From the NCBI GenBank assembly GCA_020726505.1, contig JAHLEZ010000008.1, positions 744,001 to 808,000 of the forward strand: 64,000 nucleotides of DNA, read 5' to 3'. Of the stretch, positions 12,953 to 23,897 are shown piece after piece. Every line of letters starts with the position of its first letter. The first letter of the stretch is position 1. A program made the position numbers and the translations under genes. Under the pieces are notes generated by a model. It searched no databases. It saw only the letters and a program-made list of their open reading frames with translations, and was not told where the DNA came from. The DNA is from Leptodontidium sp. MPI-SDFR-AT-0119. Taxonomy: Eukaryota > Ascomycota > Leotiomycetes > Helotiales > Leptodontidiaceae.

Positions 12953-14056
12953 ATGCCGACCCAACATTTTTACCTCATCATCTTCACCTGCGCCGTCGTC
13001 TACCTGCTGGTGCCGCTGCGCAGTTTAAGCGGCAATAGGGCACCGACAATAGGGCTGCCCAGCATGCCCGGCGTAGGCGTCTCCCTGACTGCCAGCTATG
13101 GCGTCGTCGCCCTGCGCAAAGATGACGGAACATTCGAGGATGTGGGCTGCATCGAAAGCGATGAAGAATATGCAAAGATGATCGAGCGTCTATCTGCGCC
13201 CGAAGCACAGCACCCCAGGTAAGTCTACAATCTCACACTTTTCGTAGTGTTACTTATTGTTCGACTCTTTAGCCCTCCCTATAATACTATGGATGAGCTC
13301 TGGGAAGACTGGCCGCGACAGCTACTTCGCAGCGCACGCAAGCGCATTGGGCTCGCAGCATCAGGTGATGTAGCTGTGTTGAGTCGCATGCTACAGCAGG
13401 TTCTCGATCTTCAACCTGCCGATCCGAGAATAGTTCTCCGAGCGAATCCAGTTATCATTAGCTATCCTGCCCTATACGGCTTACCACAAGAAGACATCGC
13501 CGACGCAGCCGAATATCTCGGCCTCTCTCTACTCAAGGGCAACCACCATTATCAGCCCCACAGTATTGTTGCGGCATATGCTGGTCATGGTCTCGGCCTT
13601 TGCGATAATTATAGGGATATGGAGACTTGCCGCCAGGAAGGCCTCGATCTGCCAGTGCGCCAAGTACTCCTTGTTGAATACACCGAGCACGCACTTTTCT
13701 TGCACGCTATGGTTATGCGCGAAGCCTACGAATTGTTGAATCGGGACACTGCCATCTTTACAGACTTCAGCCTTAGTCATATAGAGGCCCCAAGGCGTGC
13801 TGACAAGATTGGCCAGGCAGTACGGCAGTTCCTGCAAGAGAAGTACAAGAATGTTGGACTGCCGGACAGGTTTACAGCCATCATGACGGGTAGCAAGATA
13901 CGCAAGGAGGTTACAGAAGCTATCGAGAAGGCCGCCAAGGACTTGGGCTGCGACGTAGAGATACTGAACGGAGAACCGGAGTACATTGCTGCAAGAGGAG
14001 CTGCGGAGCTGGCGTGGCGTTCACTTGAGCGAGTGGCGCTAGCAGGGGAGCTTTAG
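12953..14056 (+). CDS. Membrane-anchored, degenerate Hsp70/actin-fold ATPase-like protein
   Basis: Predicted 349 residues from two exons (12953-13218, 13273-14056; 54-nt intron). The N-terminus has a hydrophobic signal-anchor (FYLIIFTCAVVYLLVPL, about residues 6-22). The rest follows the order of Hsp70-type nucleotide-binding domains: GVSLTASYGVVAL where phosphate loop 1 would be; VIISYPALYGLPQEDIADAA where the 'VPA..' segment would be; YQPHSIVAAYAGHGLG where the 'EPTAAALAYGL' segment would be; TAIMTGSKIRKEV and AARGAAELAW near the end. The glycine-rich phosphate 2 loop is replaced by VLLVEYTEHAL and the loop 1 Gly-Thr-Thr is absent, so normal ATP hydrolysis is doubtful. Only the ATPase-like half is present; there is no substrate-binding domain. 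An upstream in-frame Met lies at 12872. Family assignment is by motif order; function unknown. Confidence 0.7.
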
Positions 14057-14809
14057 GTCTTTTGCTGAGACACTACTCTTAACTCGTTGCCTCAAAGAGT
14101 CATTGTCACTATGTTTATTATGGACAGTCCGGTGTTCCTACAGTCTCTCGTTGGCCCTCTCTTCCAAGGCCTGCCATGCTTTATCCTCAGCCCGCTGGTT
14201 TTTGGTCTCCTACGAGTAGGTTTTTATACCCAAAGTCCTATGCGATGAATTAAAATTGATCCTTCGTGCTAGATCTCTTCGATATGACCGATTCTACGAT
14301 GCTGCGAACCCATACGGCAAGACTATTAGGGCCTTTAAGATCGTCGAAGGCTGGCGTCTTCGCTACCTGCTTCTTCTCGTTATAGGTAGTCTGGTATATA
14401 GTATCTGCGTTGTTGCTGTCATCGCAGTCGCTAGATAGAGTCTCGAAGACGGCCTAACCGCTAGAAGCTATAGTTTTGCACTTGTAACTACTTGTTTAGC
14501 TGTCCTAGCGTTTCTTAGCGTAGTCCTTTGAGTTCACAAACTTGTTATTAAGGAGGTAGTGTTTGAGTAGAGAAGATTTATTATGATTGCAAGCGCGAAG
14601 GTGATGTATCGAGGCAGATTTAGATATTAGCGATGTTTAGGGAGTTGGATTGATGGACATATATTAGTTAGGGAGAAAGGTATCGTGTGATCTGTATGAT
14701 TATGTACGAATGAAAGAGAACTGGTGGCTGAACGAAACAACTGACTTTGTGGTCGTTGAACTTTTTGCATTTGAACTACTTCTAGCGCCTATATTCTATC
14801 CCGGAATCC
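14057..14809. other. Intergenic region holding a decayed gene fragment
   Basis: Apart from the pseudogene listed at 14111-14532 I see no gene. The right part (about 14560-14800) is AT-rich and contains the 3' flank of the minus-strand DUF4360 gene. Confidence 0.45.
14111..14532 (+). pseudogene. Remnant of a fungal membrane protein C-terminus
   Basis: Two frames read like parts of one protein. One starts at 14111 and encodes FLQSLVGPLFQGLPCFILSP, ending at TGA near 14246. The other, from about 14256, encodes ILRARSLRYDRFYDAANPYG, then VEGWRLRY and a membrane helix (LLLLVIGSLVYSICVVAVIA). It stops at TAG (about 14437) but continues in frame as SLEDGLTARSYSFALVTT and a second hydrophobic stretch to another stop at about 14531. 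The pattern 'R.LRYDRFY..WRLRYLL...hydrophobic..SLEDGL.AGSYSF' is familiar from the ends of large fungal proteins of unknown role. In-frame stops indicate a dead copy. No start region or upstream domains are present. Confidence 0.45.
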
Positions 14810-15515
14810 CTATTCGGTACAAGTTTGCCACACCAACGAAACATCCCACAGCCCAGAATCATACAATGTCCCCGACCCCGTCGAATTGCTCGCCCTCGAA
14901 ATCCTCACTTGATTATTGATATTCAACGGAACCGACGACCCACATGGCGACCAAACCTGCTCATCAGGTATCGAGTCTTTGACCGCATATGGTGCGCTAT
15001 ACGGCCCTGTGAAGTTTGACTGTGTCGAACCTTGCTGCTCGTCTGTTTTGTCTCGGTTAGAATTTGTTTAGGAGGGAGAGGTGAATATGAACACTTACAC
15101 CCTGAGAAGTAGTATATGCTTTTGTGGATTGCGGATACCCCTTCCTCCAGTGATACATACCCTGAGTATGTATTTCCATCCACGGCGTACTGATAGCCCA
15201 TCGGGTAGTCAAGGTTGATGTTGATCTGGCAGTTCTTTCGACTCTCTATCACCGAAACGCCTGGTCCGATCGAGGCCGCATATCCTCCAAATGCCATCAC
15301 AAATCTTCAAGTTTGTTAGAGAATTCTATGCAAGTCTCTGATTCAGCTTACCTTGTAGAGTTGATTGGCACGGAAAACCTCATCGATCCCTGAGTGCATC
15401 CCGTTCCTCCATACGAAATGCCCTTCAAAGCTGGCGATGTGTAGTTACTTTCTTGTCCAAAGACCGAACCAAGGACGAGCATGAAGGCCAACATCATAGA
15501 AGAAAGAGAAAACAT
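14810..15515 (-). CDS. Secreted DUF4360 family protein
   Basis: Predicted 200-residue secreted protein. Signal peptide MFSLSSMMLAFMLVLGSVFG, then the DUF4360 pattern: ISYGGTGCTQGSM near residue 35, the block IGPGVSVIESRKNCQININL, YPMGYQY, GYVSLEEGVSA, YYFSG, NFTGPYS, WSPCGSSVPLNINNQVRI, ending VSLVWQTCTE. Four cysteines are spaced as expected for two disulphides. Three exons: 15515-15352, 15304-15099, 15042-14810; introns 47 and 56 nt restore the family sequence exactly across both joins. Family knowledge: DUF4360 proteins are common small secreted proteins of fungi with no settled function. N-glycosylation sequons (NYT, NST, NFT) fit secretion. Confidence 0.92.
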
Positions 15516-16406
15516 TGTATACGGTCAAATCACATGAGAATCTGCTGTCATCCTCAACAGGGAATCGCATAATGATATACCTTCCCGTCTTTACCTCGCG
15601 TACATCTCCCCTCACATGCACGATCAGACGAGCACACGCATTCAATTCACCAGAACCACATTGTTTAATAAACCTTAATGAGCCTTCCCCTCAGAAATGG
15701 CGGCGACATCGTCCCTTTCCCGGGATGATGTTGTATCTAACTATTAGCCTAAGTTCCATCTCGTTTATACAGATTAAGGTGATGCAGGGTCTTGCTATAT
15801 TTAGAGATATCCCGAGAGAGATAGCTGTTTTTGGATGGGTGCTTCTTGTCCCGTTTCTTAGATTCGGAGGAGAGCTTGCGATTAGGCGTAAGAGGAAGGT
15901 TGATGAGAGGAAGTTGGTCATGTGATCGAGACTTGCTTCGATATTCCACCACGTCTACTACTTCAAAGCTTTCCAAATCTAAACGCATTGTAATCTAGGA
16001 GAAAGGGGGGTAATTGCCCGGAATATTGATTTGTGAATAGTAATTCACAAGCAACAAAACAAACGGACTAGGCGGCGAATAAATAAATGAGAGAGTAGAC
16101 TTTAGAAATTCATCGTCGAGAAGTGATGCCAGCAAGACTTCCAATCTCTCTCTGTAACGAGGCACGGCAACTTTCTTCAGTGTTTTTTTTCTTTAATTCA
16201 AGCATGGATGAGTAGTCGGTTAACATACTCCCCTAGAAGTACCAAGAGCTGCTCGTACAACCAACCAACCAAACGAAGCCTCAGTTTCCTCACCAGTTCA
16301 ACTGATCACACCAAAGAAAACAGTGTGCTCTTCCTTTCTGGCCCCAAAGCTCCGACCCGCCTTCGTAGTGGCAATCACCGCCATGAATCATATCTGTTGG
16401 CACACA
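15516..16406. other. Intergenic region, nothing recognised
   Basis: The left edge holds the promoter of the minus-strand DUF4360 gene. Short open frames on both strands have no family resemblance. The stretch 15950-16200 is A-rich. Confidence 0.5.
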
Positions 16407-17107
16407 TCACATCAGTAATGTTCCCACCCACTCGGTCTTTAACTCTTGAAGAACATTTTCTTTCCTCTTTCCAGACCATCGCTCTTCTACAATAGAACAT
16501 CCCCCATAGCGTAACGGGCATAAAAGAAGAAGAGGGAACCAACCTCGATCATCCCCAGCCTTATGTCCCTCGATATGGAAATACGCCTCATAGAAACCAT
16601 ACCAGTCCTGGAGACTGTTCCACTTGGAGAAGACTTGGAAGCCGCGGTGGCCATCGAGGGCTTGGTACCGCCACTGGCCGTTCGGGTTTATGCCTGGGAA
16701 GGTGGCATAGCGCTCGTTGCTGTTGTTGTCTGCTACGACGACTTCTTCGACATTGAAGTAGTCGTTGTGGCATTCTAGTGGGAGAAGAGTTAGTGGTGGT
16801 GGTGGATGAGTAAGAGCCAGGTGTGAGAGAGAGGTAGCTGGATTGAGGTGCGGTAGATTATTGAAGGAAACATACCGGTGTCACAATGATACTGATTGTA
16901 CAGATCCCGATAGATAGATATGCGACATGCGTTTGTCTTGGGGTTGAATGGATCTCTGCGTTGGAATTTGCCAGTCTTGTCGAAGCGTGGGAGGGGGAAG
17001 ACAGCTTTGGTGAGGTTGTAACGCTCGTCTATTTCGCCGGTGGGTGCTGGGAGGGCGAGTGTGAGTGATGAGAGAAAGGGGAGGAGTAGAATGAGGGAGA
17101 GATGCAT
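16407..17107 (-). CDS. Small secreted protein, unknown family
   Basis: Predicted 180-199 residues. It starts with a clear signal peptide (MHLSLILLLPFLSSLTLALP, cut predicted after about residue 20). A dibasic site KFQRR near residue 50 could be a kexin-type processing point. The mature part is rich in Tyr, Trp and Asp/Asn: ACRISIYRDLYNQYHCDTEC, then NGQWRYQALDGHRGFQVF, SKWNSLQDWYGFYEAYF. Intron 1 is 16775-16875 (101 nt). A second in-frame segment, 16487-16543 (57 nt, GTTGGT...GTAG), may be an intron; keeping it adds a short hydrophobic run, so I lean towards splicing. I recognise no domain. A small secreted Cys-containing protein like this could be an effector, but that is inference. Confidence 0.7.
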
Positions 17108-17874
17108 TGTGATAGTGTTGGGGAATGGGAATCAAAAAAGTGGTGTTGGGGTTGATGTATGCTGATGGGGATTGCAGCACTGTTTATATACTTCTCTACT
17201 GACAGGACCGCGCCCTCCTGTCATCAGGAGCGGCCGACGATGGTCTAATAATACCACTATCCACCCTCGAACATAGACCCTTTTCCCTTCGACTTGCAAG
17301 GCCCAGATGGACTACACTGGCCTAAAACTCTCGTCTCCAACTGCCAACCCAACCCATTACAAGACCACCTTCCAATTCCATCCTATCAGCTCAGCAGCCA
17401 TAATCCCAAAAGCCACCGAGGATAAAGGACCAAAGCTTGAGTCAACAAGTAGTCTTCACGATAACCAAGAAACGGCGTTCCTGCCAAGACCTCAAGATCT
17501 TACTTTAGACTTTGCAACCGACAGGATCTGTGTAACCACGTATTTACCCACAAATGAGCTGCGTTCATCCTCCAATCAGCGTAAAAGCCCTATGAAAGGC
17601 CAAGAGAAGAATGAGCTGCGATGCATAAAGTAAATCTTGCTTGCTTTTCAGCTGCAGGGACGTTGCTGACAGGAACGGCTCGTTAGCTGGATGAGGCGAG
17701 GTATTCTCAGCTTTTGTTGATTTTAGCCGAGAACCCCTTTCTTTCTCTGGTGGGGGCGGACATGAGAAATTTGTGGAGGGAAAAACTGAGGAATGGAGGT
17801 AACAAAGAGTAGAAATCGCTTTTAATCTATTCTAAAGTAGTAGTACAAGCCTGGGTATTATACATCAAATAATC
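17108..17874. other. Intergenic region, nothing recognised
   Basis: Holds the promoter of the minus-strand small secreted protein gene and the 3' flank of the leucyl-tRNA synthetase gene. A 108-codon plus-strand frame at 17307-17633 has no family resemblance and was not accepted. Confidence 0.5.
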
Positions 17875-20800
17875 TTACATCACGAAATTCACCGTCTTCC
17901 CATCTTTAATCACAATCACCTTCTTCGCCTTCCGAATATCAACACCCTTACCACCTTTACCCATTAACTTCTCCCTGCCCTCTATGGTACCCAGAATCTC
18001 CTTCTTCAGCCAAGCTTCGAGGTTGGGCCTGGAAAGTCCGGGTTCTGGTATTGAAATCTTGACGGCGCAACGCATCTTCCCATTGACTTGTACCACGCAG
18101 GTTTGGGTCGTTGGGGCGAGCATGGAGAAAGTTCCATCGACTGTTGGGAATGGGGAATCGAATACAGAGCCAACAGGAGGTCTGTCAGGACGGACAATTA
18201 ACAAAGGTACGGTTCCTCTCATTGGTTTTTGGAAGATTTTTGATAGGATGGATAGATATAAGACGCTGGCTTGCTGCATAACCACAGATGACGCTCTGAA
18301 GACTTTCATAAGTAATTGGTGGCCAAGGGACTGATCCTCTGGATGAAGAAGTCTCCAGCATTCTTCTGCGAATGCGGGAGTTATGGGAGCCATCATCTGG
18401 ATGAGGACTTTGGTTGAGTGCAGGGCGAGTCTATAGTCGGGTTTCTGAACAGTCACGCTCTCCGATCCCAGATTGAACTCGTTGTACTCCGATATTGTGT
18501 TCGTGAGAGTCATCAAATCCGAAACAATGGTGTTCAGCGAGTGCGTTTGACCGTACGACTCTGTTACACTCGACAAAGTTGCCTGCACCGATCGCCACAG
18601 CTTCTTGTCTTTTTCAAATGCTTCAGCCCAGTGCTCGTGAACAGCGGAAAACATCTCCTCGACACATAATGGTCCCGTTCCGAGGCCACTCACGGAAGAG
18701 AGGGCATATATCCTCTCATGAGAGAGGTAGTTCCAGGCGTCCACCCCCCCGTAGATATCATCATCTTTTTTGGCCATTTTTGGCGGCGGTGCACACTTCA
18801 GAAAGTAGAGTTTTGGATTAAAGTCTTCGTTGATGTCGGCAACAAGCCAAGTATGCCGGCTTTTGAGGATCATCTCATGAAGCCTCCGAAGCCATCTGGT
18901 GACTCCAGCAATTTTCTCCTCATCCCATTCAAGAACTTCGCTGACTGGAGCTTGGAAGAGGATATGGGCTCTGGTGGCATCTGCTCCATATTTGGCCATG
19001 CAAGTCCCTGGGTCCACACCATTGTATTTCGACTTGGACATCTTCTCGAAACTGACATTGGCCATTTTTTTGGTAGCAATGACGATGGGCTTGGACGGGT
19101 TGGAGAGGTTGACTTCTTCGGGTTTGAGGAATCGTCCAGTCGATGGGTCGGAGTATGTCTTCCCATGCACCATGCCTTGGGTCAAGACCCTTTTGAAAGG
19201 CTCCCCGAGAACCTTTGCACCATTTGGCCAAAGTGGTGTCGTTGCGAGGAACTTGGAAATGAATCTCGAGTACAACAGATGTAGAATAGCATGCTCAACT
19301 CCGCCGATGTATAGGTCGACTGGCAGATTGCCATTTGCAGCCTCGGCAGAGAAAGGCGAATCAGGATTCTTCGGATCTGGAAATCTCATGAAATACCAGC
19401 TGGAATCGACAAAAGTATCCATGGTGTCTGTGTCCCTCTTTGCAGCCTCTCCACACCTTGGACATGATGTGTTGACCCAATCGTGGGCATGTTCGAGTGG
19501 GTTTCCAGTCTTACCCTTGGCCCAATGGCTATCCACCGGCGGAAGTTCCACTGGAAGTTGATCATCAGGCACAGGCACAGCGCCGCAACTATTGCAATGA
19601 ATGATTGGGATCGGCGTGCCCCAGTATCGTTGACGACTAACCAGCCAGTCTCGAAGGCGCCAGGTCTCTGCTTCTGATCCAAGTCCCTTGGACTTCAAAA
19701 GACTGACAATCTTCTTCGTTGCCTCAGCAGTCGTCAGTCCGGCGTATGGACCACTGTGTTTAGTGAGATGGCCATGGTAAATGAAGGGGCCAGTTTTGAG
19801 AACACTCGTTGCCTCGTCTGGTGATTGAGAAATCACAAGCCGCACTGGGTCATCATATCGATTGTGTTTCCAGAAAGAATGGTCTCGAGTATCATGACCT
19901 GGAACACCCATCACAGCCCCATCCCCGTAGTCCCCAAGAACATAAGGCGCGACATAGATTGGAAGAGAGGCTTTTGTTGCATCCGGTGTGGACTCCTCGT
20001 AAGCGAGAGGGTTTAAAGCTCGAACATGTGGGAGGAGGTACCCGACTTTGGAGTCTTGTGGAAGTGCCGGGATGGTATCGAGGAAAGCTTGAAGCTCTAG
20101 ATCTGTCTTGGCCAGGGCCTGGACTATGGGGTGTGTTGAAGCCAAGGCAACGTATTGGACACCGAAGAGAGTGTCTGGTCTGGTTGTGAATACCTCGATA
20201 TCTGAATGAGTTTGCTGATCATAGGCCACAACTGGGAATTTGATTCGAGCTCCGGTAGATTTCCCAAGCCAATTTTTTTGCATTGACAATACTCGTTCCG
20301 GCCACGATTCATCTTTTTCCAGCTCCTTCAGTCCATCCAGCAATTCTTGTCTATATTCTGATATCTTGAAGAACCACTGTTTCAACATCTTCTTCTCGAC
20401 CTTAGCTCCAGATCTCCAAGAACATCCATTTGAATCCACTTGCTCGTTCGCCAGAACCGTCTTGTCCACAGGATCGTAGTTTACCAATGATTCCGCTTGG
20501 TATGCGAGGCCAGCTTGGTGGAGAAGGAGGAAGAGATGTTGGGTATGTTTGTAGAAAGTTGGATCGCATGTTGCAAGTTCCTAATGCATCAATCAGCACT
20601 GAAATTCTCTCGGAATAGAAGCCCGCATACACGATTCCAATCCCATTGTCCGTTCATGGCTTCCAATTGTGACTTCATCTTCTCAATGTTCTGCTTCGTC
20701 CAAGTCGCTGGCTCAATGCCCCTCTCGATTGCTGCATTCTCCGCCGGCAGACCAAATGCATCCCACCCAATTGGATGCATTACTTCGTGGCCCTGCATGC

Positions 20801-21116
20801 GGTGGAATCTCGCTAGGACATCTGAGATGGTGTAGACGCGGAGGTGACCCAGATGGAGATTTCCAGAGGGATAGGGAAACATTGGGAGTACATATTTCCG
20901 GTCTTTGGTTTCCACGTCGAGGCGCTCTCTAGAAGACTTCCTAGCACCCATCTCCCACTCTGCACGCCATTTCTTGTCGAGGGCAGGGAGGTTGAGAGGC
21001 TCGAAGGTAGATACTTTGATTCCTCGAGTGGTGCATGACCCAACGCTACCTGGACATACTATGCGGCACGCAGGACGGAGCCCCCGTGGCCCATGTCTGC
21101 CAATTGCCGTATACAT
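17875..21116 (-). CDS. Leucyl-tRNA synthetase, mitochondrial type
   Basis: Charges mitochondrial tRNA-Leu with leucine. Predicted 1063 residues in two exons (21116-20631, 20580-17875) with a 50-nt intron; the join reads [18 protein letters not shown]. Class I signatures: [15 protein letters not shown] (HIGH motif HLGH, about residue 87) and [14 protein letters not shown] (KMSKS, about residue 660). Also [17 protein letters not shown], the editing-domain piece [34 protein letters not shown] and a Cys-pair knob CNSCG...CPRCGE. The first about 40 residues are basic and hydroxyl-rich ([20 protein letters not shown]), fitting a mitochondrial targeting sequence; the bacterial-type domain order also fits the organellar enzyme (yeast NAM2 type). 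Divergent from the LAT permease with 516 bp between the starts. Confidence 0.97.
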
Positions 21117-21632
21117 CTGGACTGCGGGGCATCGTGTGCTACGAGGATAGCTTCATTGCATAGGTAGAGGCATGGTAGTTGGGAATAGCTTCATTTCACG
21201 ATTGAAGGTTGACGAGGCTGGAGCTTAGAGCGCAAACAACAGAAAGTTAAAGTGGCCCGTGCCCGGCAGATGAGACAAGCTCCGCCAAGACACAGCCAAG
21301 GCCATGCAAATTGTCCTGGAGAGCAACAAGAGGAGGGAGAGGAGAGGAGAGGAGGACAAGACAAAGCCTGAGCAGAAACATCGAAACTCTGCAAGCATCA
21401 ACCATCAACCACCAACCATCTCCACGTCGTTTCTTTTCCTTAACTCTCTGCCCTTCGAGTACATATTCTGGCACTTTTGAAATACCCATCTGCTATTCCA
21501 GCCTCGCTGACGACTTCACGACGACATGATCCAGAAAATACAGTAATACCAGAGTCAACCGCATTCAATCATATCAACATCCTACATCACAGCAGAGCAG
21601 AGCAGGAGATGAAGATATAACCCACAAATACC
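21117..21632. promoter_or_regulatory. Shared divergent promoter region
   Basis: The 516 bp separate the starts of the leucyl-tRNA synthetase gene (minus) and the LAT permease gene (plus), so both promoters must lie here. A purine-rich run with GGAGAGGAGAGGAGAGGAGG near 21336-21355 and a CA-rich leader before 21633 are the only visible features; no TATA box could be assigned with confidence. Confidence 0.5.
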
Positions 21633-23509
21633 ATGTCACGACCCTATTCCAACCTCCAACCTCATGCGCGCGACTCTCTAGAATTGGCCAGTCTGGCCTC
21701 GAGTTCCCCTGGTCCACGAACATCCTCTTCGTCCTCTCGATCCGGAATATCCTCTTCCAGAAAGCTGTCTCTAGAGGCAGACGACCCTCTTGACGCCCGG
21801 AATCCAGCTGCTAATACTAGGGGCAATCGATCATACTCCAACTCCTCCGTCTTCGACTTTACATCCAACCTCTATCCTCTCTCCTCTACGTCTGGGAATG
21901 GCTATGCGCCGATCGGAGCCCCTATATCCTCTTCGAATGGACAGACAGCATTAGGAGGTGGATCTCTAGAGAAGCACAAGACCTTGACATACCTCAATGG
22001 GTTATCGTTGATAGTGGGACTGATCATTGGATCTGGGATCTTCTCGTCCCCGAGTCAAGTCAATGCAAATGCCGGATCCCCAGGAGCATCACTGATTGTA
22101 TGGACAATTGCCGGGATTCTGGCTTGGACAGGAGCGTCGAGTTATGCGGAACTGGGAGGAGCTATACCACTGAATGGAGGGGCACAGGTCTACCTTTCGA
22201 AGATATATGGAGAGTTGTCTGGCTTCCTGTTTACTTGGTCTGCGGTGATGGTTTTGAAGCCTGGATCGAGTGCCATCATATCCATAATAATGGGGGAATA
22301 CCTTGTTCGAGCAGCCATTGGAGCAGAAGCGGAGAATGTTAGTTCTTGGATCAACAAAAGCGTGGCGTTGGTTGGATTATTGACGGTTACATTGCTAAAT
22401 TGCATATCGACAAAGCTTGGGACGAAGATGGGAGATATGTTTATGTTCTTTAAGTTCATTGCATTACTAGGAGTTACAGTTACTGGCATAGTGGTTGCGC
22501 TCACAGGGTTCTCTTCGTCTGGAAATGCGAATCAAGATTGGAAAGACAAGGGGTGGTTTGATGGAACAAGTACAAGTGCTAGTTCTTGGGCTGTTGCTCT
22601 TTATGCTGGACTCTGGGCTTTTGATGGATGGGATAATGTGAGTAGGAATGTCCTGTGGAAGAAGTCTTGCTAACTTTCCAGACCAACTACGTTGTAGGAG
22701 AATTTCGAAATCCAACTAGAGACCTACCCCGCGTTATTCATACCGCAATGCCTTTGGTCATCCTCTCCTACCTCTTGGCCAATATCGCATACTTCTTCGT
22801 CCTACCGCTGAGCACCATCAATAGTTCGAATACCGTCGCTGTAATGTTTGGTAGTAAAGTATTTGGACCGATTGGATCTCTCATTCTGGCATTGATCGTC
22901 TCAGCATCATGCTTCGGAGCACTCAACGCCACAACTTTCACATCAGGCCGATTGGTATACGTAGCAGGAAAGGAAGGTCTCTTACCCGCCATGTTTGGGA
23001 AGATTGGCGTTGGTAACAGCGCAGAACCGAATATCAACACTCTCCGGACCCGAAACTGGGTATCTAAGACTCTTGCTCGCATGTTTGGAGACGAGGAAAC
23101 GGGACTGTTCTTCACACCGGTCAACGCGATGATCCTCAACGCTGCACTGACCGCAGGATATATCCTGGTGGGCGAGTTCGGGACTCTGGTGACATTCTAT
23201 GGAGTCGCGGGATATACATTCTACTTCTTCACTGTGCTTGGGCTCATCATTCTACGAGTCCGGGAGCCGAACCTGGAGAGGCCGTATAGGACATGGATCA
23301 CGACGCCGATTATATTCTGCTGCGTGAGTCTGTTCTTGTTGAGTAGGGCCGTGTTTGCGGAGCCGTTGCAGACGGTGATTGTAGTTTTGTTCATCGGTGC
23401 CGGTGTCCCAATTTATTATTGGAGGATACGAGGACGGGATCAGGGCTCCAAGAGGGAGAGGGGGGAGGAGACGGTAGGATGGAAGTTTTGGAGGAGGTGG
23501 ATGAGGTAG
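21633..23509 (+). CDS. LAT-family amino acid permease (methionine-permease-like)
   Basis: Predicted 610-residue plasma-membrane transporter of the amino acid-polyamine-organocation superfamily. A Ser-rich cytoplasmic N-terminus of about 110 residues precedes twelve predicted helices. The first is GLSLIVGLIIGSGIFSSPSQ, which carries the unwound GSGIF substrate motif; it is followed by ASLIVWTIAGILAWTGASSYAELG. Further marks are LYAGLWAFDGWDNTNYVVGEFRNP (split by the only intron, 22638-22681, 44 nt) and PLVILSYLLANIAYF. The GWDN...VGE stretch is typical of L-type permeases such as fungal MUP1/MUP3-like proteins. Methionine or other neutral amino acids are likely substrates by family, not proven. 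The short basic C-terminal tail ends WKFWRRWMR. Confidence 0.93.
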
Positions 23510-23635
23510 TGAGAGAGTTGAAAAGAATGCCATGCGTTGTTGTATATTTTTTTGATGAGCCCTATCAAACGCGCAGTAGGTCGTGTGAGTCGTGTGAGAG
23601 TTTGTTTGAAGTACTTCCCCCTTCGGATTTTTATG

Positions 23636-23772
23636 AGGATCTGCCAAGTGGCCTTGCATTCCTACTTTGCACTACGTTTGCCTGTCTTGTTTTGAAGATT
23701 CTTTATCAACTTCTACAGCTTTATGCTTCCGAAAATTAAGCCATACGGTTATAATAGGATCTGCCAAGTGGC
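23636..23772. repeat. 17-base direct repeat, two copies 120 bp apart
   Basis: AGGATCTGCCAAGTGGC occurs at 23636-23652 and again at 23756-23772. Flanking bases are partly shared (TTATG versus TAATA before; CTTGCATTCCTA versus ACTCGAATTCCTA after), so a longer unit of about 35 bases may have duplicated. Confidence 0.75.
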
Positions 23773-23897
23773 ACTCGAATTCCTATCAACCCATCTCAAC
23801 CCAAGCCCGCAAAGTTCCATCCAGCAAATTCCAGCTCGCCAAAAAAAAAAAAAATATAAAAAAAAATTCCGAAAAGAAACCCCTCCGAAAAAAGAAA

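Noticed and set aside
17307..17633. 108-codon plus-strand frame between secreted protein and leucyl-tRNA synthetase genes
   Set aside because: No motif, no splice partner, no signal peptide or helix; consistent with chance.
18718..19561. 188- and 220-codon plus-strand frames inside the leucyl-tRNA synthetase gene
   Set aside because: Antisense shadows of a clear synthetase reading frame.
7758..23509. A secondary-metabolite or catabolic gene cluster
   Set aside because: The dehydrogenase and permease lie far apart among unrelated genes, and there is no synthase, P450 or dedicated regulator between them.
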